This document shows positions 55,034-64,000 of a stretch of 64,000 nt of DNA, piece by piece (positions within the stretch are counted from its first letter, which is position 1; the number at the start of each line of letters is the position of its first letter). Origin of the DNA: Thalassoroseus pseudoceratinae (GTDB lineage: Bacteria; Planctomycetota; Planctomycetia; Planctomycetales; Planctomycetaceae); assembly GCF_011634775.1 (NCBI RefSeq), contig NZ_JAALXT010000001.1, forward strand, positions 1,321,125-1,385,124, in the 5' to 3' direction. The position numbers and the translations under genes are program-made. The notes beneath the pieces are model-generated. The model was not told the origin of the DNA. It saw only the letters and a program-made list of their open reading frames with translations, and did not search any database.

Positions 55034-57949
55034 TTAGGCCGCGGGCGAATCGACTTCGATCCAATCGCGAATCCGTTGCCGATACCGCCGATACAACCAG
55101 GACACAAGCAACAACGTCATACCGAGCGCGATGAAGGCGAATGTGCGAATCGTGGTGTGTAGATGCCACACGTCGACGAGAAACACTTTGCCAATCGTCA
55201 GTCCAAAGAACGCCAGCGAGAGTTTCCGCAGGTTTGCGGAGCGGGCAGCAATCCCCCCCAGCAGCGTGGCGAGCGAGTACCCTGTCCAAACGAGTGTGAT
55301 GGCGAGTCCGGTGAGGGTTTTCCAGTCGTGTTGCACGCCCCACACGCGAGCTTCCGCCGTCAGCCAAGCCCATCCCGCGAGAATGGCGGCAAACGCGAGT
55401 GCGGAAGCCGGTGTGAGATCGGTCGTTTCAAAAGACCGCTGGGGTTCTCCAAACCGGCGTGTAATTGCGGCTGTCGTCGTGGCTAGCACGATGGGAACGA
55501 GGAAACCGAGTCCACGAGGGTTGATCAACGGGACACTCCACCAAGCGTTTGGCACATCACTTAAGGATTGTTGACCGCTGGTCGTCGCTCCCACAAATGC
55601 AATGACAACCGCCACTCCCGAGAGCCCAAAAATCACGGTTCCCAAACTATCCAACCACGTCTGCCGACGGACCGCAGCAGCAATCAAGATTGCACTGGCA
55701 AACGCGGCCGTTTCCATCGCAAAGATGCTGATCAGTGTCGGCGTATAGCGATCCCAATGCCACCATTGCACATAGCTTTCCAGCAGTGTCCAAAGCAGTC
55801 CTGTGACGATACTCATGCCAATCAAAGTGCGGCCGACCGGAGGTGCGTGGTCGTCGGATGCCGAGGATTTGCTCGCTGAGAACCTCTGAATCACGGCGGC
55901 GGTCATCACTGCTAACGCAATCGGAATCAGAACTCCCAAACTGCGAGGATTGATCAACGGCCACTCCCACCAAACGCTCGGAACGTCAGCCGACATGAAA
56001 TACCGTGTCGAAATCGCGTTCCACATTCCCGATGCAACCATCACCCCGGAACCGGCGAGAACCGTCAATCCGATTTGTCTCAGTCGTGGGTGGTTGCAAA
56101 TCGCAGCCACAATGCTGATGCCGCAACCGAACACCGCTATCTCGATCGCAAAAAGACTCAGCAGCGATGGCGTGAACCGGTCCCAATGCCACCACAACAC
56201 GTAACTTTCCAGCATCACCATTCCAAGCGAGATGAGGATACTGAGATCAACCAACCCTACAGACCGGCCTTGAAGATCACGCTCTAGACTCACGGAGCCG
56301 TCGCCCTCAATGCCTATAGTTCGGTAACGCCATGCCAATCCGCCCGTGACCAAAATCGCGGCCAGAAAACTGAGCGAGCGACCGTTCACCACACTCGTCC
56401 AACCAGCGGCTTCTGCTGTCGCTTCCCCGACGATGAGGTCATTCGCCGTTCGTTGAACCCAGAGTGTGGAAAAGCGATCAGGACCGGCAATCGTCGTGAT
56501 CGTGTAAATTGAGAGAATCCCGAAGACGATGCATAACAGCCCGAGACCAGCCTTACGGAGTTTCGGTTCGTCGAAGCGGAGCCCCATTTCGACCAGCACC
56601 GCACTCAAAGCCGCCCAAGCGATCGCAACCCAGTGTCCAGTCAACTTGAGTGGAATTGCAATCACTAGGAAGACGATTGCGATTCCGTTGAATGCAAAGG
56701 AAATCTTGGGGTCGATGCCATCTCGACGCCGGGCGACGTTGCCAAAGATTTCGTAAAGAACCGCCAATCCGATCGCCATGACCGCTTGCCATTCTTGATG
56801 ACTTGCTTTGGTCAAAATGAAAAACGTGCCGAAGAAGACAACCGGCGTGGCGATCACTAGAAGAAAGTCTTCGGCCAACGCGACGGTGCGGCGAATCAAA
56901 TGGTGCCAAACTCCCAGGGCCGCAAATACGATGAAGAACGGCGACATCAAAACCATGACGTCCGCAAGTTTCTCCGGGTGATAATGGTTCGCAAACCATC
57001 CCAACCACATCAGAATCGTTCCGCCGAAGGCGAGCAAGTTCAAACGCGGCCACCGTCGAAACGATGCAATCCCCAGCACACCAAGATCGAGCATCAGCAA
57101 GTATGGAAACAACGTCCAACGAACATCCACACCCCGTGAAAGCATGATTGGCGTCAGGAAACCACCCAACAATGCCAGAACGGCGGCGGCTTGGGCGTCG
57201 TAGACGGCGGCGAATGTCAGAGCGGCCGCGGTCGCGAGCACCATCCCGCTGAACGCCACGGGATCGGAGAACACCGCCGGATCAAACCATCGAGCCGATG
57301 CGAACAAAGAGAAATATAGAATTCCCAACGCCGCTCCGACCAATCCCTGAGCGAACGCGACATAGTTCTTCCGCATCCCAACGACGCCACCGACGAAACA
57401 GCTCACGCCCACAGAGACGCCCGTCATCACACGCAACGTCGGGCTGATCCAACCTTGCTCGACCGCATACTTGAAGAAGAATCCCGCACCGATGACAACA
57501 GCAATTGCTCCGACCCAAGTCATCCATTGACCGGCGAGAATTTCTTCCACGGTCAGAGAAGGTTCTTTTGGAGTCACCTTGGCCGCCGGTTTCACGGACG
57601 GCGTTTCTATCCGGGGTAAAGTTTGCGATGGTGGGGCAGTTGTCGGCGACAGAGTCTGAGGTTTTGCTTGGGGTGTTGGTTTTGGCTCGTCGAGGAATTC
57701 TTCAACTTCCATCACGACCGGGCTTTGCGGTTTCGGTTTGGCGACGACCGGCGTTCGGGGCGAAATTGATTCTTTGATTGAAGTTGCTGGCCGAGATTCC
57801 GCGCGTGGCCTTGCATTGAATTGCCGCCGTAGGTGCTCGAACTTTCGGTCAAGATCGTTGACCTTCGACCACAAACCGAACAGGAAAAGTGGACTTAGTA
57901 CAATCCACCCCACGATTACAATTGCCACAAGAACTAACAGTTCGCTCAT
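55034..57949 (-). CDS. Giant polytopic DUF2339 membrane protein
   Basis: A 971-residue membrane protein. I chose ATG 57949, with GGTGAG upstream, giving MSELLVLVAIVIVGWIVLSP. After helix 1, a coiled and Pro-rich cytoplasmic stretch runs to about residue 140. More than 20 helices follow, starting with WMTWVGAIAVVIGAGFFFKYA, the DUF2339 hallmark. Two adjacent segments in the C-terminal half, both with the core LESYVxWWHWDRxTP and LINPRxLG, repeat at 143 residues. No transport signature is seen. The stop is 2 bp from the mnmE stop. Function unknown in all species, as far as I know. Confidence 0.85.
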   Translation of the reverse strand: MSELLVLVAIVIVGWIVLSPLFLFGLWSKVNDLDRKFEHLRRQFNARPRAESRPATSIKESISPRTPVVAKPKPQSPVVMEVEEFLDEPKPTPQAKPQTLSPTTAPPSQTLPRIETPSVKPAAKVTPKEPSLTVEEILAGQWMTWVGAIAVVIGAGFFFKYAVEQGWISPTLRVMTGVSVGVSCFVGGVVGMRKNYVAFAQGLVGAALGILYFSLFASARWFDPAVFSDPVAFSGMVLATAAALTFAAVYDAQAAAVLALLGGFLTPIMLSRGVDVRWTLFPYLLMLDLGVLGIASFRRWPRLNLLAFGGTILMWLGWFANHYHPEKLADVMVLMSPFFIVFAALGVWHHLIRRTVALAEDFLLVIATPVVFFGTFFILTKASHQEWQAVMAIGLAVLYEIFGNVARRRDGIDPKISFAFNGIAIVFLVIAIPLKLTGHWVAIAWAALSAVLVEMGLRFDEPKLRKAGLGLLCIVFGILSIYTITTIAGPDRFSTLWVQRTANDLIVGEATAEAAGWTSVVNGRSLSFLAAILVTGGLAWRYRTIGIEGDGSVSLERDLQGRSVGLVDLSILISLGMVMLESYVLWWHWDRFTPSLLSLFAIEIAVFGCGISIVAAICNHPRLRQIGLTVLAGSGVMVASGMWNAISTRYFMSADVPSVWWEWPLINPRSLGVLIPIALAVMTAAVIQRFSASKSSASDDHAPPVGRTLIGMSIVTGLLWTLLESYVQWWHWDRYTPTLISIFAMETAAFASAILIAAAVRRQTWLDSLGTVIFGLSGVAVVIAFVGATTSGQQSLSDVPNAWWSVPLINPRGLGFLVPIVLATTTAAITRRFGEPQRSFETTDLTPASALAFAAILAGWAWLTAEARVWGVQHDWKTLTGLAITLVWTGYSLATLLGGIAARSANLRKLSLAFFGLTIGKVFLVDVWHLHTTIRTFAFIALGMTLLLVSWLYRRYRQRIRDWIEVDSPAA
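55466..56225 (-). repeat. Tandem internal duplication within the DUF2339 gene (period 429 bp)
   Basis: The segments about 55466-55796 and 55895-56225 encode similar 110-residue modules in the same frame: both contain LESYV, WWHWDR, TP and later LINPR. The plus-strand anchors CCCAATGCCACCA at 55753 and 56182, and TTGATCAACGG at 55521 and 55950, are 429 bp apart, so no indel separates the anchors. Confidence 0.75.
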
Positions 57950-58282
57950 TTCAGTCTCACCATTTGGTGACGGTGTTTTGCACTCCACGCCTGTCTTCCA
58001 AGGCGATCTTTTCAGCGGGATATCACGCGAGAAAACGGAAATAACAGAAGATTTCTGGAATGATCGGTTGATCACTGAAGACAGTCGAACTCAGCGTAAC
58101 CCACCTAACCGTTAGAGCCAACGAAAATTTGCCGGAACGCCCAAATGCCCTCTTGACCTTTTGGAGAAACCACCCGTACCCTAACGATATATTCGCTGAT
58201 CACCGATTTGCGAAGCGCTCTCCGTCTACCGCTCGCTCGGTCGTCATTTTTCGTTTCGTGGGCCTAGTTGGGTGGAAGGTAT
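57950..58282. other. Divergent intergenic region between DUF2339 gene and surface-protein gene
   Basis: About 330 bp. It must hold two promoters. GATATATTC near 58186 is the best -10-like candidate for the forward gene, but no convincing -35 was identified. GGAAGG just before 58283 is the ribosome site of the surface-protein gene. No gene or repeat is seen. Confidence 0.4.
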
Positions 58283-60832
58283 ATGCCGATTGTCGACTCG
58301 TTTGGGATCGCACGCGGTCTGGTTTCGTTGTGGTGTTGGTCATTCTCCCAACAGCCCGCCGCCAAGCGTCGCACGAGCAAGCAGCGTCGCCAGCTCTCCG
58401 AGAATTGCGAAGCTCTCGAAGAACGCGTGTTGCTCGCAGCCGGTTTTGATTTCGGAGACGCTCCCGATACCTACGGTACGCTCCTCAGCAATGACGGGGC
58501 GCGGCACGATGATGTCGGACCGACTCTGGGCACGGATCGTGACACCGAACCAGATGCCCAATTCCCGCTGGATGGAACCGGCGACGATGGCGACGCGGCT
58601 CCTCCGTTGACCGTCACCCAAACCGATAATGCGTTGATCACCCTCCACACGAACTTCGGTGATATCGTGATGGAGCTCGATCCCACCGCCGCTCCGGAAA
58701 CCGTCGAGAACTTCCTGAACTATGTCCGCGACGGAGACTACGACAACTCAATCTTCCATCGCCTGATGCCAGGATTCGTTCTGCAAGGCGGCGGGTTTAC
58801 GACCGATTCGGAAATCTTCACGGACACCTCGCAGTTCACGTCCGTGCCGCAAGATCCGGCGGTCGTCAACGAATTCAATCGCTCCAACGTTCGCGCAACG
58901 GTCGCGATGGCAAAAATTGGCAGTGATCCGAATAGCGCGACCAACCAATTCTTCATCAACCTTGCCGACAACTCCAACAACCTGGACAACCAAAATGGTG
59001 GGTTCACGGTGTTTGCGGAAATCGTCGACATGACTCTCGTCGACCAACTGGCCGGCTTCCCCACACAAGACGAGGGCGGAGCATTCACCGACTTGCCAGT
59101 GAACGATTTCGATGAACTGATCGTGATCGACACAGTGGGCGTCGGAAGTGTGGCTGGAACAGTCTACAACGACATCAACGGCAATGGTCGGCAGGACGGT
59201 GCCGAAGCAGGGATCAGCGGTGTCACCGTATTCGCAGATGCCAACAACAATGGCACGCTCGACGTGGGCGAGTTCTCGACGACCTCCGATGCCAACGGCG
59301 ATTATGTCATCAATGGTCTGCCGATCGGCGACTATGTCATTCGGCAACAGTCACTAGGTGGGTTCGGCAACACACAACCGGCGACGGGTGGCGGATACTC
59401 CATCACGATGGATGTCGGAGTTGATATCGCAGATGCCGACTTTGGAAACTTTGAAACGTCCGACACGCTCGACTACTCCGGCGGTGACGACGAAGATGGC
59501 GTGGTCATTTCGACCGACGGCGTCGTCAACGCGGGTGAATCCGATGTCGCTGTCGTGACGATTGCCAACTCGGATTCCGCCGACGCTCAACTCTTCGCCT
59601 GGATCGATTTCAACGGCGACGGTGATTTCAACGATGACGGCGAGCAGATCGCCGACGGAACCGGTGCGTATGCCAACCTCGGCAACGGCGTCGTCAATAT
59701 CCCATTCACTGCGCCGGACAACGGCTTCTCCGGTGAGACGTTTTCTCGGTTCCGTGTCACAACGGAAACCTCCCTGGGATCGACCGGACTTGCGTCGGAC
59801 GGGGAAGTGGAAGACCACGTGTTGACCATCAATGGCAACTCGGATCCCAACCCCGACCCAACTCCGAATCCAACGCCAACCGATGAATCGTCGATTGCGG
59901 CATTCGGAGTCGGTAACGGCGGCGGTTCTCAGGTGGAAGTCATGGACACCGAAACGAACGAAACGCTGTTTTCGTTCTCGGCGTTCGAGGAAGCCTTCAT
60001 TGGTGGCGTTCGCGTGGCGATGGGCGATGTGACCGGTGACGGCACCCCCGACATCATCACCGGAGCCGGTATTGGCGGTGGACCGCATATCCGAATCTTC
60101 GACGGTCGAACGGGTGACAAACTCCTCACCGATGCGGGTGACTTCTTCGCATACGATGCCGGTTTCCGCGGGGGAATCTTCGTCGCAGCCGGGGACATCA
60201 ACAACGACGGCCAAGCGGATATCGTTACGGGTCCCGGCTTCGGGGGTGGACCGCATATTCGCGTCTTCAGCGGTGCCGATGGTAGCCTGCTCAACGAGTT
60301 CTCCGCCTTCGAAAGCGAATTCACCGGAGGCGTGCGTGTTGCCGTCGGTGATGTCAACGGTGATGGGGTGCCCGAAATTATCGCCGCTGCCGGAGAAGGT
60401 GGTGGCCCACGCGTCCGTGTGTTCAACGGTCTCACCGGTCAGGAAATCGACAGCCCCGTGGCTGATTTCTTCGCCTACGACACGAACTTCCGAGGCGGCG
60501 TTTTTGTCACGGTGAGTGATGTCGATGCCGATGGTTTCGCAGACATCATCACAGGTGCGGGAGAAACCGGCGGTCCGCACGTGAAGATTTTTAGTGGCCG
60601 AACGGGTGGGCTGATCAATCAGTTCTTTGCCTTCGAAGATGCGTTCCGCGGCGGCGTGCGAGTTTCGGTCTCGGATGTCGATGGGGATGGCGACGGTGAA
60701 ATCGTGGCAGCCGCTGGCATCGACAGCGATCGCGTGCGAGTCTTTGATCCGATCAGCGGTGCCCCTGTTGCTGCCGAACTTGAATCGCTTTTTGGAGATC
60801 AAGACTTCATCGGCGGTGTCTTCGTCGGGTAA
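58283..60832 (+). CDS. Cell-surface protein: cyclophilin, SdrD-B, GEVED and FG-GAP-like domains
   Basis: An 849-residue exported protein. The N-terminus has CEALEERVLLA near residue 48, the LExRxLL motif that planctomycetes use in exported giant proteins. A GDAPDTYGTLL segment follows. A complete cyclophilin-type isomerase domain covers about residues 115-285 (HTNFGDIVMELDPTAAPETV; FHRLMPGFVLQGGG; ATNQFFINLADN; GGFTVFAEIV). Next are an SdrD-B-like domain (VAGTVYNDINGNGRQDG, near 290), a GEVED domain (DYSGGDDEDGV; FAWIDFNGDGDFNDDGE) and a C-terminal region of five or six repeats with GxGGGPHxRxF. ATG 58283 follows GGAAGG. It is likely a secreted or wall-attached protein. Confidence 0.85.
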   Translation: MPIVDSFGIARGLVSLWCWSFSQQPAAKRRTSKQRRQLSENCEALEERVLLAAGFDFGDAPDTYGTLLSNDGARHDDVGPTLGTDRDTEPDAQFPLDGTGDDGDAAPPLTVTQTDNALITLHTNFGDIVMELDPTAAPETVENFLNYVRDGDYDNSIFHRLMPGFVLQGGGFTTDSEIFTDTSQFTSVPQDPAVVNEFNRSNVRATVAMAKIGSDPNSATNQFFINLADNSNNLDNQNGGFTVFAEIVDMTLVDQLAGFPTQDEGGAFTDLPVNDFDELIVIDTVGVGSVAGTVYNDINGNGRQDGAEAGISGVTVFADANNNGTLDVGEFSTTSDANGDYVINGLPIGDYVIRQQSLGGFGNTQPATGGGYSITMDVGVDIADADFGNFETSDTLDYSGGDDEDGVVISTDGVVNAGESDVAVVTIANSDSADAQLFAWIDFNGDGDFNDDGEQIADGTGAYANLGNGVVNIPFTAPDNGFSGETFSRFRVTTETSLGSTGLASDGEVEDHVLTINGNSDPNPDPTPNPTPTDESSIAAFGVGNGGGSQVEVMDTETNETLFSFSAFEEAFIGGVRVAMGDVTGDGTPDIITGAGIGGGPHIRIFDGRTGDKLLTDAGDFFAYDAGFRGGIFVAAGDINNDGQADIVTGPGFGGGPHIRVFSGADGSLLNEFSAFESEFTGGVRVAVGDVNGDGVPEIIAAAGEGGGPRVRVFNGLTGQEIDSPVADFFAYDTNFRGGVFVTVSDVDADGFADIITGAGETGGPHVKIFSGRTGGLINQFFAFEDAFRGGVRVSVSDVDGDGDGEIVAAAGIDSDRVRVFDPISGAPVAAELESLFGDQDFIGGVFVG
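60002..60829 (+). repeat. Five to six tandem FG-GAP/propeller-like units in the surface protein
   Basis: About 50-residue units of the form GGVRVAxGDVxGDGxPDIITGAG then GGGPHxRIFxGxTG recur from 60002 to the end of the gene; alternate units share the FFAYDxxFRGG linker. DxDxDG loops suggest Ca2+ binding. Confidence 0.8.
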
Positions 60833-60854
60833 GCCGATTGAAAAATGGAAATGA

Positions 60855-60891
60855 AAAAACGCCTCGCGGATTCCATCGGCGAGGCGTTTTT
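60855..60891. terminator. Bidirectional terminator between convergent genes
   Basis: AAAAACGCCTCGC (60855-60867) pairs with GCGAGGCGTTTTT (60879-60891); the loop is 11 nt. It serves both the surface-protein gene and the convergent sulfatase gene, 9 bp further on. Confidence 0.9.
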
Positions 60892-60899
60892 CGTTGGGC

Positions 60900-62507
60900 T
60901 CAGCGTTTTCGTTTCGGATTCTGGAACGGACCGGCAAATGGCGGCTGATCGAATCGAGTGCCGTCTCCGGTCACGCGAGGATCGCCCGTGGATTGCAGTA
61001 CGTCCATCAACTGTTTCGAGAGCGAATTTCGCGTGTCCGCGAACGCCGATTCATCGGCCAGATTCGTCATGCAGTCGGGATCGTTTCGGATGTCGTAAAG
61101 TTCCTCACCCGGTCGCAAGCCGAAACCGTACTGGAAGTCATCGGCGTATTCGTCTTCTTCACGATGTTGAATCATCCAAGCCTTTGTGGGACTGGCATCG
61201 AGATCGGGAAACGCAGCGAAGGTGTTGTTCGCTAGCGTGCTGAAATCGGGATATTCTTTCTCCGGCAACCCGTATCCTGGTGCGGTTCCCATCGGCCAAC
61301 GATCGGGCTTGAAGTTGCGGATGAACAAGAAATCCTTGGTGCGAATCGCACGCTGTGGATAGGGGAGCATCTCTTTCCGAGCGGCTGCAACATGCCGTTC
61401 GCGACCAGTCACAACGAATTGACGATCTTCGTCTACCCAACCGGACTCCCCAGACTTCAAAACCGAAACCAAACTTCTCCCCGTCATCACGTCGGGCGCT
61501 GTTTCGCCCGCGACATCGAGAAACGTCGGAGCCAAATCCATCAGGTTCACGAAGTCTTCCACAACGCGACCTCCCTTGATTTGATCTCCCCAACTGATCG
61601 CCAGCGGCACGTGCGTTCCGAAGTCGTAGAGATTGCACTTCCCACGCGGAAACCCGGGGATACCGTGATCGCCGCTGACTGCAATCAAAGTGTTCTTCAA
61701 TTCGCCACGTTTTTCGAGTTCATCCAAGATGACTCCCAAAGACGCATCGAACGCTTGTACCTCGCCGAGGTAGTCGGCGAAGTCTTCTCGAACAACGGGC
61801 ACATCCGGGAGATACTTCGGCATCTTCCCCTTGAGATCATCCGGGTTGATGTCCCACAGTTTCTTGCCGGAACCGCGTCTCCATTTCCGATGGCAATTCG
61901 TCGGTCCGTACCAATAACAAAACGGCTGTTCGTCTTCCCGATCGGCCAGGAACATCTGAAAGTTCTGGCGGACTTGGTCATACAGCGTTTGTTTCGCGGC
62001 TTCGATATCGGGCTTGTTACTGACGAATTGCGAGAAGCCGTTCATGCGTCCGCCGGCTTTCCCGTAACTGTTGCGATTCGCTCCGTAAGGAGCATTGGCC
62101 GGCGTCCCGGGACTCCATACCTTGTAAGTGAAGCCGATGTGATAACCGGCGTCTTCCAACAGCAGTGGATAGCTCGGAATCTTTTCGTCCCAAACGGCAC
62201 CCTGCAAAATTGCTCCGCGACCGGTCCGCCAAAAGTACTGGCCGGACAGCAACGAACTCCGACAGGGCGTACACGACGGAGCCGTCACAAATGCGTTCTT
62301 GAACAAGACGCCATTCTTGGCGATGCGGTCGAAGTTCGGTGTGGACACAACATCGCTTGGTCCACCGGGTTCCAGATTCGCGTAGGCACTGGCGTAGCGT
62401 CCCCAGTCGTCAGCAAAACAGAACAGAATGTTCGGCCGCTCCGCCGCGTTTGCAGCGGAACTGCTCCCGATCAAAAGACTCGTCAAAAGAAAGATCGCGC
62501 GTTTCAT
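60900..62507 (-). CDS. Secreted Cys-type sulfatase
   Basis: A 535-residue arylsulfatase-family enzyme. I chose ATG 62507, which gives a signal peptide ([18 protein letters not shown]). The first metal site FADDWG (Asp33, Asp34) and the maturation motif [12 protein letters not shown] (Cys79, converted to formylglycine) are intact; the latter has the required CxPx[13 protein letters not shown] near residue 285 holds the further metal ligands, with FGTHVPLAI just after. PNILFCF starts the domain. The C-terminal 130 residues carry the small subdomain with [11 protein letters not shown]. It is divergent from the TAT-type oxidoreductase gene with 157 bp between, perhaps co-regulated for sulfated glycan use. 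Confidence 0.93.
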   Translation of the reverse strand: MKRAIFLLTSLLIGSSSAANAAERPNILFCFADDWGRYASAYANLEPGGPSDVVSTPNFDRIAKNGVLFKNAFVTAPSCTPCRSSLLSGQYFWRTGRGAILQGAVWDEKIPSYPLLLEDAGYHIGFTYKVWSPGTPANAPYGANRNSYGKAGGRMNGFSQFVSNKPDIEAAKQTLYDQVRQNFQMFLADREDEQPFCYWYGPTNCHRKWRRGSGKKLWDINPDDLKGKMPKYLPDVPVVREDFADYLGEVQAFDASLGVILDELEKRGELKNTLIAVSGDHGIPGFPRGKCNLYDFGTHVPLAISWGDQIKGGRVVEDFVNLMDLAPTFLDVAGETAPDVMTGRSLVSVLKSGESGWVDEDRQFVVTGRERHVAAARKEMLPYPQRAIRTKDFLFIRNFKPDRWPMGTAPGYGLPEKEYPDFSTLANNTFAAFPDLDASPTKAWMIQHREEDEYADDFQYGFGLRPGEELYDIRNDPDCMTNLADESAFADTRNSLSKQLMDVLQSTGDPRVTGDGTRFDQPPFAGPFQNPKRKR

Positions 62508-62664
62508 AGATGCTCCATTCCAATGGTTTCGTCCCCAAACGATCGCATTATGAACAGGTCCACGAACTCGCGACAACCCGATGGCTGCCCAGACACAAGA
62601 ATTCTGGTATTGTATTCTGTTGATGTGTTTCACACCGTTTGCCTCCGTACCCAAGGATTCCTCC

Positions 62665-63987
62665 ATGATTCGTTCCGTGAATCGCCGTCAATTTATCGGC
62701 CAATCCCTCGCCGCCGGGGCTTTGGCTTCAACTTGGCATCTTGGTGGTTCCCCGACCCAAGCCGCTGATTCACCGAACGAAAAGTTGAATCTCGCCGCTG
62801 TCGGGGTGGCTCACAAAGCGGCTCACAACATCGCTCAGTTGAAGTCGCAGAACTTTGTAGCGTTGTGCGATGTCGACGAGAACTTCTTGAACAAAGCAGC
62901 CGTAGAATTCCCGAAAGCAAGATTGTTCCGCGACTACCGAAAGATGTTGGACGCCGTTGCCGACCAAATTGACGGCGTGGTCGTTTCGACCGCGGACCAC
63001 ATGCACGCTCCGGCCACATCGGCTGCATTGGCTTTGAAGAAGCACGTTTACTGCGAAAAACCACTCACGCACACGGTCGCCGAGGCACGCGCCATCGCAA
63101 AGCTCGCGAAGGAAAGCGGTGTCGCCACACAAATGGGCACACAGATCCACGCTGGCAACAACTATCGCCGCGTCGTCGAGTTGATTCAAAGCGGTGCGAT
63201 TGGTCCGGTTCGCAAAGTCTATAACTGGTGTAACAAAGGCTGGTCGAACGGTCGCTACAATCAATGCAGTCAGCCCGCGCCGAGCCATCTCGATTGGGAC
63301 CTCTGGCTCGGACCGGCTCCCGAACATGCCTACTGCACCGGAATTCATCCTTCGAATTGGCGACGGTTCTGGGAATACGGTAGCGGCACATTCGGGGACA
63401 TGGCTTGTCATGTGATGGACCTACCGTTTTGGGCTCTTGGCTTGCGACATCCCACCTCCGTCCACGCTGAAGGTCCCGAAGTTCACCCAGTCGGTGCGCC
63501 GGCTTGGTGCAAAGCGACCTATGAATTCCCGACGGATCACGGTCCACTCACGTATTACTGGTCCGATGGAGGAGCCCATTTCGACAAAGTCAAAACGACG
63601 ATGGATCACTCCGGAAAACCGCTGAGCAAGTGGGGATTGGGCGTGTTGTTCATTGGTGATAACGGAATGCTCGCCGCCGACTACGGGCGTCGACAATTGC
63701 TTCCGCAGAAACAATTCGAAGGGTTTGAGCCACCTGCGGAATCAATCCCGAATTCCATCGGCCATTGGAACGAATGGGTCCAAGCCTGCAAGACTGGATC
63801 GCCAACGACTTGCAACTTCGACTACTCCGGCGCGTTGACCGAAACCGTGCTGCTCGGACCGGCGGCATACCGCAGTGGTGGGGCAATCGAATGGGATGCA
63901 GAGAACCTCAAAGCCACCAACAACCCTGACGCGGAACAATACATCACCAAAGAATACCGCAAAGGCTTTGAAGTCATCGGCGTCTGA
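62665..63987 (+). CDS. TAT-exported Gfo/Idh/MocA oxidoreductase
   Basis: A 440-residue enzyme. I chose ATG 62665, with AAGGA 7 bp upstream, giving the twin-arginine leader [19 protein letters not shown]. The NAD-binding half has [17 protein letters not shown] near residue 42, with Val-Gly-Val-Ala in place of the usual GxGxxG, and the EKP motif in [20 protein letters not shown] near 131. [22 protein letters not shown] near 245 holds the catalytic His. Segments such as [14 protein letters not shown] are typical of the planctomycete subfamily of glycan-degradation oxidoreductases. Divergent from the sulfatase. Its substrate is unknown. Confidence 0.92.
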   Translation: MIRSVNRRQFIGQSLAAGALASTWHLGGSPTQAADSPNEKLNLAAVGVAHKAAHNIAQLKSQNFVALCDVDENFLNKAAVEFPKARLFRDYRKMLDAVADQIDGVVVSTADHMHAPATSAALALKKHVYCEKPLTHTVAEARAIAKLAKESGVATQMGTQIHAGNNYRRVVELIQSGAIGPVRKVYNWCNKGWSNGRYNQCSQPAPSHLDWDLWLGPAPEHAYCTGIHPSNWRRFWEYGSGTFGDMACHVMDLPFWALGLRHPTSVHAEGPEVHPVGAPAWCKATYEFPTDHGPLTYYWSDGGAHFDKVKTTMDHSGKPLSKWGLGVLFIGDNGMLAADYGRRQLLPQKQFEGFEPPAESIPNSIGHWNEWVQACKTGSPTTCNFDYSGALTETVLLGPAAYRSGGAIEWDAENLKATNNPDAEQYITKEYRKGFEVIGV

Positions 63988-64000
63988 GATTCCCATCGAA

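Noticed and set aside
59354-60937. 527-aa reverse frame
   Set aside because: It is the antisense shadow of the repeat region of the surface protein and runs across the bidirectional terminator; no motif is present.

Overview
The window looks like a chromosome segment of a planctomycete (phylum Planctomycetota, Planctomycetales-like). The grounds are a DUF1501 protein, a Cys-type sulfatase, a DUF3472 protein, two Gfo/Idh/MocA oxidoreductases with twin-arginine leaders, a GEVED/FG-GAP surface protein with the LEERVLLA-type N-terminal motif typical of the phylum, zinc-ribbon/STN-like envelope proteins and a small planctomycete-type hypothetical protein. No species name can be justified from the sequence alone.

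Region 1 (1-7677) is accessory. Five tightly packed forward genes (2-5035, four of the five with the overlapping stop/start pattern of phage operons) look like the distal tail-tip or virion end of a prophage that continues left of the window. Two reverse genes follow, a HEPN-like protein with an RNSAAH motif and a PIN-like nuclease, 4 bp apart. This is the best candidate here for an undescribed two-gene defence or toxin system. Next comes about 700 bp of non-coding DNA with two strong hairpins and a 12-nt periodic repeat, then a reverse-strand tRNA-Val(GAC) whose 3' end faces the element, as expected for a tRNA-integrated element.

Region 2 (8.0-14.4 kb) is core: aroA and rsmB forward; pgk and a MoxR ATPase reverse; then a non-RD Ser/Thr kinase translationally coupled to a 53-aa membrane protein. 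Region 3 (14.4-24.1 kb) is mostly envelope genes: a lipoprotein, an FNT-family channel, a DUF3472 protein, a reverse operon of two zinc-ribbon/TM/STN-like proteins plus a BFD-like [2Fe-2S] protein, a secreted helical protein and an orphan MotB-like protein. Region 4 (24.4-30.4 kb) holds a parvulin-type foldase, an AlaC-like aminotransferase, metB and a membrane-anchored Rossmann protein.

Region 5 (30.5-32.6 kb) is a three-gene overlapping cluster: an ExbB/MotA-like channel, a protein with the ExbD/TolR transmembrane signature, and a third protein whose periplasmic part resembles the ExbD C-terminal domain. Region 6 (32.6-41.3 kb) has two SDR enzymes, an EF-hand alpha/beta hydrolase, DUF1501, a GT-C-type glycosyltransferase, a DUF2945 protein and truD. 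Region 7 (41.5-55.0 kb) has leuC-leuD-apbE, a DoxX protein with a large insert, a Gfo/Idh/MocA protein, typA, mgtC-like, a phosphoesterase, yidC and mnmE. Region 8 (55.0-64.0 kb) has a giant DUF2339 membrane protein with a 429-bp internal duplication, a cell-surface protein with an embedded cyclophilin domain, a sulfatase and a second TAT-type Gfo/Idh/MocA protein.

All functional calls are by recognition of motifs in the translated sequence. No database search was possible.
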